Positions 58,018-64,000 of a DNA stretch of 64,000 nt are shown piece by piece; the stretch's first letter is position 1, and each line of letters opens with the position of its first letter. The notes beneath the pieces are model-generated. The model was not told where the DNA came from. It saw only the letters and a list, made by a program, of their open reading frames with translations, and searched no databases. The stretch spans positions 1-64,000 of the forward strand of contig CAVSBZ010000001.1 in assembly GCA_963726315.1 (NCBI GenBank), written 5' to 3'. A program made the position numbers and the translations under genes. Source of the DNA: FEB-25 sp963726315. Its GTDB lineage: Bacteria > Chloroflexota > Anaerolineae > Anaerolineales > UBA4823.

Positions 58018-58677
58018 ATGTCCACATCTCCAGAAAATAAACCCTGTGATATCCTTGCTCAGGTGGTGCAAATTTCCGAAGAGTTATATGCTCGGTGGCT
58101 GCTAACTGCTACTGGAGGTAATATCAGCGCCCGTTGCGAAGACAACCCGGGTGAAATCTGGATCACCCCGGGTTCGATCTTCAAGGGGGACCTGCGTTCC
58201 GAAATGATGGTGAGGATTGATTTACAGGGCAATATCAAGGTTGAAACGGATTATTTTGCCTCCAGCGAGCGCCGCGTCCACTGTGCCATCTATCGCTCAA
58301 GACCTGAAATTAATGCCGTGGTGCACACCCATGCGCCTCAAGCTACCCTCATGGCGCTCACCGGGACCAAATTCCTACCCATCTCAGTTAAATCAGCCTT
58401 CCTGGGGGACATCCCTGTGGTGCCTTTCATCCTGCCAGGGACGGACGAGCTTGGCGATGCGGTCTCTCAAGCCCTGGGTGCCGGTTCAGCTGTTTTGATG
58501 CAAAATCATGGTCTGTTGGTGGCTGCCAGCAACCTGCGCCGGGCTGCGGATATCACCGATGTGATTGAGGTGACTGCCCTCAAGCTGCTGACCTGCCGGG
58601 CGATGGGGGTTATTCCGCCAGTGTTATCCGAGGAAATGGTAGCCTCGATCCGCAAAATGGAAAATTTCCTGCCTTAA
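58018..58677 (+). CDS. Class II aldolase/adducin family protein
   Basis: A 219-residue zinc-dependent aldolase-fold protein related to L-fuculose-phosphate aldolase. Key motifs are TATGGNISAR (about 35-44), the zinc ligands in VVHTHAPQATLMAL (about 100-113) and MQNHGLLVA (about 160). Substrate is open: fuculose phosphate, ribulose phosphate or methylthioribulose phosphate are family possibilities. Its last four bases overlap the end of the convergent M3 peptidase gene. Confidence 0.9.
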   Translation: MSTSPENKPCDILAQVVQISEELYARWLLTATGGNISARCEDNPGEIWITPGSIFKGDLRSEMMVRIDLQGNIKVETDYFASSERRVHCAIYRSRPEINAVVHTHAPQATLMALTGTKFLPISVKSAFLGDIPVVPFILPGTDELGDAVSQALGAGSAVLMQNHGLLVAASNLRRAADITDVIEVTALKLLTCRAMGVIPPVLSEEMVASIRKMENFLP

Positions 58678-60515
58678 ATTATCCTCACCCCCCCATGTGC
58701 ATCCATCTGCTCCCTTGAATATTCCTGCTCCAATAACCTGACCTTCTTTTCGAGAATGCGAAGTGCATTGGGTAGAAGGTCGGGATCATGCAGATCGATC
58801 TCCAGGAACTTTCTTAGTAATACTTCCGGGGGGGCGTTAAAGCCGTTGCCCATTAACGAGATAAATTTCTTAACAAAAGGTTCTGGTGCCTGGATGAACA
58901 TTTCGTAGTACTTGAGCGCCAGGAGCGATCCATAAACATAATTGATCTCGTAAAGAGGGTCCTCGTAGAAAAGGCGGGCGGTGATCCAGCGCATCTTTAG
59001 CTCTGGATGCTGGCTGATCCAGATATCAAACCGGCTGATAATCTGGTGTGCTAGTGCATCGAGGTCATCTGCGGACTCGAGGCTGCCGTGTTCAACTTGC
59101 TCGTAGATTGCCTCTTCCAGGGCAGCATCTTGGGCTATAAAAAATATCGTCATGCCTTTTCCGTCCAGAAATTGCTCCAGGTAAAACTGCCTTTTTGCCG
59201 GGTTGGTCTCCTGTTTGGAGAGGTAGTCTGCCAGCAGCAGCTCATTAAATATGGCAAATGACTCGAATAGATAGTGCGGTCCGTCGGCATAGAGTGGCCT
59301 GACCGCATGCGTATTCATTAATTGGCGGTGGATGGCATGGGTTGATTCGTGCATCAACACTCGCATATCGTTATAAAGCCCTTCATACGCGTGGCTGAAA
59401 AAGACCGAGGTCACGCCGGGAAAGCCCTTGGAGAATCCCCCTGCCTTGCGGTGGTCGCCCGGTAGAATGTCCATTCGACCATTGGCAGGGTCGAGCAGAC
59501 TTGCCAGCTCTGCTCCATACTCAGCGCCCAGGGGAGATAAAGCCGCACATATGATGGTCACCGCTTGCTCGATAGTAAAGCGTGGGACCGGCTCATCGGG
59601 CAGGCGAACAGCGATATCCCACAGGTCGACGTGCCCAAGCCCGAGTTTTACCCTGGTATGCTCAAGGCGCAGCTGTTGATAGCGCAGGTAAATCCCAGCC
59701 TGCATCCCTAACTCTTCCAGCAGCCTGGTCACTTCCGCCTTGCTCCAATAGCTATTGAAATAGACTTCGCTGGGGGCGTCTTCAAAATGATGGATTTGGG
59801 CTAACTTGTTGCGTTTCTTGACCAGATTAATCAGGGCGAAGGCGTAAAGATCTCGCTGTGAGGCGTATCCCGCATATAGCTTTCTAAATCCGGCCTCCCT
59901 AATCAAATGGTCAGGATGGGTGGTAAATACAGTACGCTGCCTGAACACATCCAGCTCACCCTGAGGTGTATTCACAGTGCCGAAGTCGGTACGCTGCAGC
60001 AGGATTTCGTAAAGGTCATATTCCCATTCACCGGTGACTGCCATTGCGCTACTGAATATCGCTTCTTCTTCCAAGGTCAGCGTGTGAGATTGATAACGCC
60101 AGGCAGATTCAAGGGCATATCGATATACCGCGAGCTCTGGTTGTGTTGAAATGAAGAGGTTTACAGTGGAAGGATCAATTTGAATTAGCTCCGGCTGAAG
60201 GAAACTTGTCTGTTGGCTGAACTCCGCCTCCATGCTGGAATAGATGGATTTGCTGGCTACGTCCGTCGTATTTACAGCATAGCGCAGGTAGTGGTATGTG
60301 AAATGGCGGATGAATCGCACCATTATATCTTCGTAAAGCTGGAGAGCATGCAGAAGCAGCTCGGGGGAAGCATCCACCTTGCCGCGAAGAAGGTAAAAAT
60401 CATCCAGCACCCGGTAATAGTCGTCACGATTATCCTTCTCAACCTGGGGGCTAGTGAAAAAGTTCCGTTCGAAGTCAAATGTAAACATGCGTTTATTTTG
60501 TCCGACTTTGGCCAT
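58674..60515 (-). CDS. M3 family metallopeptidase (oligoendopeptidase-like)
   Basis: A 613-residue zinc peptidase of the thimet/PepF type. The HEXXH motif is HESTH at 389-393, with the third ligand in the LFESFAIFNELLL helix further on. The YEINYVYGSLLALKYY segment near the C-terminus is also typical. It is all-helical, with no signal peptide, so it cuts cytoplasmic oligopeptides. An ATG nine codons downstream is an alternative start; no Shine-Dalgarno is evident. It is divergent from the arsR-type gene across a palindromic operator. Confidence 0.9.
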   Translation of the reverse strand: MAKVGQNKRMFTFDFERNFFTSPQVEKDNRDDYYRVLDDFYLLRGKVDASPELLLHALQLYEDIMVRFIRHFTYHYLRYAVNTTDVASKSIYSSMEAEFSQQTSFLQPELIQIDPSTVNLFISTQPELAVYRYALESAWRYQSHTLTLEEEAIFSSAMAVTGEWEYDLYEILLQRTDFGTVNTPQGELDVFRQRTVFTTHPDHLIREAGFRKLYAGYASQRDLYAFALINLVKKRNKLAQIHHFEDAPSEVYFNSYWSKAEVTRLLEELGMQAGIYLRYQQLRLEHTRVKLGLGHVDLWDIAVRLPDEPVPRFTIEQAVTIICAALSPLGAEYGAELASLLDPANGRMDILPGDHRKAGGFSKGFPGVTSVFFSHAYEGLYNDMRVLMHESTHAIHRQLMNTHAVRPLYADGPHYLFESFAIFNELLLADYLSKQETNPAKRQFYLEQFLDGKGMTIFFIAQDAALEEAIYEQVEHGSLESADDLDALAHQIISRFDIWISQHPELKMRWITARLFYEDPLYEINYVYGSLLALKYYEMFIQAPEPFVKKFISLMGNGFNAPPEVLLRKFLEIDLHDPDLLPNALRILEKKVRLLEQEYSREQMDAHGGVRII

Positions 60516-60562
60516 TTTGCCAATGGTAAAGCAGGCGCCTTGTCCATAAATACTAATTATTT

Positions 60563-60607
60563 CTTAATTGATTAAGTGTTTACTTAATTAAGTAAGTGGT
60601 TTATTAT
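60563..60607 (+). promoter_or_regulatory. ArsR-type operator overlapping a promoter
   Basis: A perfect 16-bp palindrome, TTACTTAATTAAGTAA (60580-60595), lies between and over TTTACT (-35, 60579-60584) and TATTAT (-10, 60602-60607) with a 17-bp spacer. A half-related inverted repeat CTTAAT-TG-ATTAAG precedes it (60563-60576). Position and shape fit autorepression by the adjacent ArsR-type regulator. Confidence 0.7.
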
Positions 60608-60614
60608 ACCTCGC

Positions 60615-60953
60615 ATGGATATGTTTTATGCGCTTGCTGATCCAACCAGACGAAAAATTTTGGAACTGCTCGCCAGCCAGGGAGAGCTCTCGGCGACGCA
60701 AATCTATGAAAACTTTTCAGCCAGCCCTCCGGCAATCTCCCAGCATCTCAAAGTCTTACGTGAAACCGGGCTGGTCAAGATGGAAAAGCATGCCCAACAG
60801 CGCCGCTACCAGATTAACCCAGCAGCAGTTCTGGAATTGGAAGATTGGTCAAAGCAGCTGGCACAACAATGGAACCAGCGTTTGGATGTATTAGAGAAAA
60901 TCCTCAAAGATGAACAGGATAAAGAAAACAAAATAAATAGAAAGGATGTGTAA
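60615..60953 (+). CDS. ArsR-family transcriptional regulator
   Basis: A 112-residue winged-helix repressor (ALADPTRRKILELLASQGEL; SPPAISQHLKVLRETGLVKM as the recognition helix). There is no metal-binding CxC motif, so it is of the metal-independent group usually paired with SRPBCC genes. The -10 TATTAT ends 7 bases before the ATG and no Shine-Dalgarno is present. The next gene begins one base after its stop. Confidence 0.93.
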   Translation: MDMFYALADPTRRKILELLASQGELSATQIYENFSASPPAISQHLKVLRETGLVKMEKHAQQRRYQINPAAVLELEDWSKQLAQQWNQRLDVLEKILKDEQDKENKINRKDV

Positions 60954-60954
60954 A

Positions 60955-61419
60955 ATGGCACAAGAAATAACCCTCAAGCGTACTTTCGATGCTCCCCGCG
61001 AGCTCGTATTCAAAGCATGGACTGATCCATCACTCCTGGCAAAGTGGTGGGGACCCTATGGATTTACCACCCCGATCTGCGAAGTGGATCCTCGACCAGG
61101 TGGAAAGCTCTATATCGTGATGCATGGTCCCAAGGACAGCGATTTTGACATTGACCTGCCCACAAAGGGCGTTTTCCAGGAGTTCGACCCACCTCGCCGG
61201 TTCACCTTTACCAACACGGCGCTGGAAGACGAGAAAGGCGAGCCACAGCTGGAAACCTTTTGCGCCGTAACCTTCGTCGAGGCTGGTGGCAAAACCGAAA
61301 TGACCCTGCAAATCTCACTGGTTAAGGCCTCTCCAGCTGCAGCTGGTGCATGGGCTGGAGCAGAAATGGGCTGGAGCCAGAGCCTGGACAAGCTCATCGC
61401 CCTGCAGATAAAAGCCTAG
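60955..61419 (+). CDS. SRPBCC/AHSA1-like protein
   Basis: A 154-residue START-like ligand-binding fold of the activator-of-Hsp90 (AHSA1) type: LKRTFDAPRELVFKAWTDPS, LLAKWWGPYGFTTP, DPRPGGKLYI, and the C-terminal long helix W(A)GAEMGWSQSLDKL. Such proteins are commonly encoded with ArsR-type regulators and bind small hydrophobic molecules; the ligand is unknown. AAAGGA precedes the ATG, one base after the regulator's stop. Confidence 0.92.
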   Translation: MAQEITLKRTFDAPRELVFKAWTDPSLLAKWWGPYGFTTPICEVDPRPGGKLYIVMHGPKDSDFDIDLPTKGVFQEFDPPRRFTFTNTALEDEKGEPQLETFCAVTFVEAGGKTEMTLQISLVKASPAAAGAWAGAEMGWSQSLDKLIALQIKA

Positions 61420-61487
61420 ACACGGAGATAGGCATCCAATTACAAAATTGATGTAGTCAATGATCTCGGCATATATTTATATAATAG

Positions 61488-61517
61488 ACCGCCCGCTACC
61501 AAAATCGCGGGCGGTTT
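61488..61517. terminator. Bidirectional terminator between convergent genes
   Basis: ACCGCCCGC and GCGGGCGGT form a 9-bp GC-rich stem with a 10-nt loop, midway between the SRPBCC and DUF389 genes. T-tracts are short on both sides. Confidence 0.7.
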
Positions 61518-61549
61518 GCGATTCTAAAATAGTTCCGTTAATGTAAGTC

Positions 61550-62749
61550 CTACCAGTTGGGCTCTGGGGTTGCGATGAGCAGGAGTGACTTTAGGATCCA
61601 GCCTTCTCTGCCATCCTCGATCACGCGCACATGGACCCAGGTATAGCCATCTTTATCCACTGCGTCACCGAGCAGCTGTACCAGCGTGCCTTGCATAACG
61701 GGTGGGTACACAATGGCGGTATCGAATCCGATCCCCGTACGGATGAGGGCGCCTTGTTCCGGACCAATGCGGGCATACACTGGCACTGTGGTGGGGGTTG
61801 GTGTTTCAGTAGGAGTAGGGGTCTGCGTCGGCGTCAACGTGAGCGTTGGTGTGAGCGTTGGCGGTACAGGTGTTGCTGTTCTCGTCGCTGTTGGTGGAAC
61901 GGGAGTGAGAGTAGGAGTGGCTGTGGGTGTATAGGTCGGTACGGCCAGGGGCAACCCGTACCAGCCTAATGTGGTGCTGTAGGCACCTACGCCAAGTATT
62001 GTAGCTAATCCAATCAGCGTGACCACCCCTCCCAGGGTATATCCCAGGAAGGTCATTGGGCGGAAGCCCAGGATTGCCAGGGTAATCGCTCCAAGCAATA
62101 CCCCCCAGGCAAGGTTGATGGCGAAAACAACCAATCCATCTGGGAACAGGTGCGGCATCCCACTGCCCAAACCAAAACCCGCCGCGATCAGGGGCAGGTA
62201 TAACGTATATGCCAACGCCACGCTTGGTGCGGCTGGACTGCGCTCGTGGTGTGCCATGGTCGCAGCAGTAAATATTGCCCCCACTGTGAGCACGATGAAG
62301 TTGATCACCGAGAGCTCGGCATTCGAATATGCCTGGGTTAGCGAGGTTGGTACCCAGATCTGTCCCAGGATCCCCGCTCCATACCCCACCACAAACACCA
62401 TGATGCTGCCGATGGCTAAAGCCACCAGACTGCGGGCGAAAAATTTATACGAGCCAACCACAGTCGCCAGGGAGAGACCGATCACCGGTGCCATCAATGG
62501 AGCCAAGATTGCTCCAAGGACCAATACGACCGGAGAATCGAGCATGATGCCTAGGCTGAAGATGACCCCAGCAATCACGGAGAACAGGAAGAAATCGAAG
62601 CTGGGTGAAGTGCGACGCCTCACCTGATCGAGAACGATGGCTCGCTCATCCACTTCAAGAGGTGCCAGCAAGCGGCGGGCGCGCCTACGCCGTGCCGGCG
62701 GCAGCAAGTCGGGGTCGTCTGGGATATATTCAGACTTGGGAAGGCTCAT
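61550..62749 (-). CDS. DUF389 membrane protein with C-terminal stalk and SH3-like domain
   Basis: A 399-residue fusion. Residues 45-260 carry the DUF389 membrane domain with about six helices (LGAILAPLMAPVIGLSLATV is the signature), 265-315 are a Thr/Pro stalk, and 320-395 look like a bacterial SH3 domain (IRTGIGFDTAIVYPP, VQLLGDAVDKDGYTWVHVRV, GREGWILKSLL). DUF389 proteins are of unknown function; the SH3 part would face outside and may bind the cell wall. Its ATG overlaps the stop of the HAD gene (ATGA). Confidence 0.87.
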   Translation of the reverse strand: MSLPKSEYIPDDPDLLPPARRRRARRLLAPLEVDERAIVLDQVRRRTSPSFDFFLFSVIAGVIFSLGIMLDSPVVLVLGAILAPLMAPVIGLSLATVVGSYKFFARSLVALAIGSIMVFVVGYGAGILGQIWVPTSLTQAYSNAELSVINFIVLTVGAIFTAATMAHHERSPAAPSVALAYTLYLPLIAAGFGLGSGMPHLFPDGLVVFAINLAWGVLLGAITLAILGFRPMTFLGYTLGGVVTLIGLATILGVGAYSTTLGWYGLPLAVPTYTPTATPTLTPVPPTATRTATPVPPTLTPTLTLTPTQTPTPTETPTPTTVPVYARIGPEQGALIRTGIGFDTAIVYPPVMQGTLVQLLGDAVDKDGYTWVHVRVIEDGREGWILKSLLLIATPEPNW

Positions 62750-63216
62750 TTACGTAAAGTAGCCACAATTCTGAGTGGTTTTTCGAGGATATCCAAGGCC
62801 TCAAAGATATTACTTGCGAGCAGGTCTGCGCCAAGCAGGGTTTCCACGGCTGTCCCTTCGGGTGAAAGCACACAAATCCCCAGGGCGGCAGTCCGCAGCA
62901 TGCCAGCATCATTGGCACCCTGCCCGATCGCTACGACCGTCTCAGCACCCAGCCGGGCGACATAACTTTCTTTTTGTTCGGCTTCATTCCCGGGGGTGAT
63001 ACGCACAGCCAGCAACCCCAGCCGTTGGTCGATGACGTCTTGTTTCCCGTGCGTGTCTGCCGTCAGCAGGTGCAGGGTCAGCCGGTCGTGCAGAGTAGAT
63101 AACCTGAGCTTCACACCTTCCAGGAGCTGTCCGTCCACCGCCAGGGTGCCATTGATATCACAAACTAGGTGCTGCAGCTGGATCATTCCACGACCTGGGA
63201 TGTTCAGCTCAATCAT
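62746..63216 (-). CDS. Soluble HAD-family hydrolase, P-type ATPase-like
   Basis: A 156-residue HAD-fold protein like the small soluble P-type ATPase phosphatases (COG4087). The nucleophile motif reads VCDINGTLAVDG, with Asn at the second position instead of Asp, then LLTADTHG (motif II), a lysine in EAEQKESYVARLG (motif III) and GQGANDAGML (motif IV). The second-position change suggests weak phosphatase activity or a binding role. TATAAT ends 6 bases before the ATG with no Shine-Dalgarno. It is coupled to the DUF389 gene by a 4-base overlap. Confidence 0.87.
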   Translation of the reverse strand: MIELNIPGRGMIQLQHLVCDINGTLAVDGQLLEGVKLRLSTLHDRLTLHLLTADTHGKQDVIDQRLGLLAVRITPGNEAEQKESYVARLGAETVVAIGQGANDAGMLRTAALGICVLSPEGTAVETLLGADLLASNIFEALDILEKPLRIVATLRK

Positions 63217-63222
63217 GAGCTT

Positions 63223-63228
63223 ATTATA
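63223..63228 (-). promoter_or_regulatory. -10 box of a leaderless HAD gene
   Basis: TATAAT on the minus strand ends 6 bases before the ATG; no convincing -35 was found. Confidence 0.5.
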
Positions 63229-63321
63229 CCCCAAGGGGTTTTAACGGTTCCCGACCCCAACAACTCAATTCACCTACGTTGTAGTACAATACGCGCCGAC
63301 TATATTGTGGAGTAGCTACCC

Positions 63322-64000
63322 TTGAGGCATTATTTTCGCAGCATAATTTACGTCCTTTTCCTGGTCTGCCTGGTACTTCAGCTGGCAGCGTGCGGAAGCA
63401 TTGCACCAACGGAAAAACCTTCCGCCACTCCTGCCCCCAGCCTGACGGCTACAACCATACCGACGCCCACGCTAACACCAACTTCCACACCGCAACCCCC
63501 TTTTGCGGTGCTGCTGGCTCCCCCTGGGGCTGACCAGGCGCAGGTTGACACACTTCAAGCTGCCCTGAATGACATCGTCGTCCAGGCTGGGCTGCAATGG
63601 CAGGTGAGACAGCAGCTGACGGTAGAAGACATGGTGCCAGCGATGCAACTGGTGGTGGCAGTCCCTCCTGACACCGGATTGGCGGAATTAATCGCCGCTG
63701 CTCCAGAAACACAATTCCTCGCAATCGGCATTCCCGGTTTACCGGCTGCACCCAACCTGACCACCATCGCCAACGATGGCGGCCGCCCAGACCAGCAGGG
63801 ATTCATAGCTGGCTCGATCGCTGCCATGCTATCGGAAGATTGGCGCGTAGGGGTGATCAGCGTATCAGACACAGTCGAGGGGCGTTCGGCCCGTACAGGT
63901 TTCCTTAATGGCGAGGTTTATTTCTGCGGTTTATGCCGGGCCGCCCGCCCTCCTTTCTACGAATATCCGATGTATTTTGAGCTGCCGGCCTCAGCCACCA
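63322..64000 (+). CDS. Med/BMP-like substrate-binding lipoprotein (runs off the window)
   Basis: An open frame of 226 codons continuing past the right edge. It starts with TTG (GGAG 10 bases upstream). The signal peptide ends LVLQLAACGS, with the lipid-receiving Cys about 27, and a Thr/Pro stalk runs to about 55. The domain after it resembles the basic membrane protein/Med family of periplasmic-binding proteins: LAPPGADQAQVDTLQAAL, FLAIGIPG, the GFIAGSIAAMLSEDWRVGVI segment and SARTGFLNGEVYFCG. The last part contains CGLC. In relatives this fold binds nucleosides or similar solutes. Incomplete, so subfamily is open. Confidence 0.75.
   Translation, partial: MRHYFRSIIYVLFLVCLVLQLAACGSIAPTEKPSATPAPSLTATTIPTPTLTPTSTPQPPFAVLLAPPGADQAQVDTLQAALNDIVVQAGLQWQVRQQLTVEDMVPAMQLVVAVPPDTGLAELIAAAPETQFLAIGIPGLPAAPNLTTIANDGGRPDQQGFIAGSIAAMLSEDWRVGVISVSDTVEGRSARTGFLNGEVYFCGLCRAARPPFYEYPMYFELPASAT

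Noticed and set aside
61686..61934. Plus-strand frame of Val/Gly repeats (VGVGVSVG)
   Set aside because: It is the antisense reading of Thr/Pro-rich stalk codons; the same artefact appears at 11074-11352 and 16840-17082.
62019..62627. 202-codon plus-strand frame opposite DUF389
   Set aside because: It lies wholly inside the DUF389 gene, is rich in Pro/Arg/Thr and has no ribosome site.

Overview
The window looks like a chromosome segment of an anaerobic or facultative Chloroflexota bacterium, most likely class Anaerolineae. This is inferred from many secreted proteins with a membrane anchor or lipobox followed by a Thr/Pro-rich stalk (CapA, two NBR1-Ig proteins, LysM-M23, a DUF389-SH3 fusion, a Med/BMP-like lipoprotein), from BTAD-ATPase-TPR regulators, bactofilin and M42 peptidases, and from a gene mix typical of that lineage. 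No phage, integrated plasmid, CRISPR array or rRNA operon was seen. Mobile DNA is limited to a decayed REP-type transposase tail next to a perfect 26-bp palindrome at the left edge and a possible repeat element between recR and ybaB.

Layout. 0-5.7 kb: transposase relic, DinB/ClbS-like protein, a recR 3' relic, a frameshifted SARP/BTAD regulator, EthD protein, small membrane protein. 5.7-16.6 kb, all on the minus strand: dnaX-ybaB-recR (replication and repair), zwf, queG-capA, two NBR1-Ig surface proteins and miaB. 16.7-24.6 kb: exported C39 peptidase with TPRs; a three-gene unit of PyrK-like, PyrD-like and metallo-hydrolase proteins; an SPFH protein; a selenocysteine-containing selD (UGA at codon 24, with a bacterial SECIS-like hairpin); gamma-glutamyltransferase. 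24.6-30.2 kb, minus strand: etfB-etfA-acyl-CoA dehydrogenase-fabI-bactofilin, plus an AAG-type DNA glycosylase. 30.4-37.7 kb: tRNA-Val(GAC), metallo-hydrolase, hutI, a Cas4-like nuclease and an ABC-2 exporter (one ATPase, two permeases). 38-44.5 kb, minus strand: frameshifted LysM-M23 peptidase, solute-binding lipoprotein, three tandem M42 aminopeptidases, a stalk-only membrane protein. 44.6-48.8 kb: PIG-L deacetylase, greA with a structured leader, lysS, serine hydrolase. 49.2-55.4 kb: NarL-type two-component pair (sensor frameshifted), a small secreted repeat protein, a phosphotransferase, a lysS 3' relic, membrane protein and FLVCR-like MFS. 55.4-64 kb: SCP2-MFS-PIG-L operon, class II aldolase, M3 peptidase, ArsR-SRPBCC pair, HAD-DUF389-SH3 pair and an edge-truncated lipoprotein.

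Three features cut across regions. (1) At least eight genes have a TATAAT-like box ending 6-7 nt before the start codon, and most of these have no Shine-Dalgarno, so leaderless transcription seems common. (2) Three otherwise well-conserved genes are each broken by one single-base frameshift, which could be sequencing error or real decay. (3) Degenerate 3' ends of recR and lysS lie a few kb from the intact copies. The strongest candidates for something undescribed are the PyrD/PyrK-like pair, whose PyrD-like member lacks the usual catalytic motif, and the small secreted repeat protein next to the two-component system.
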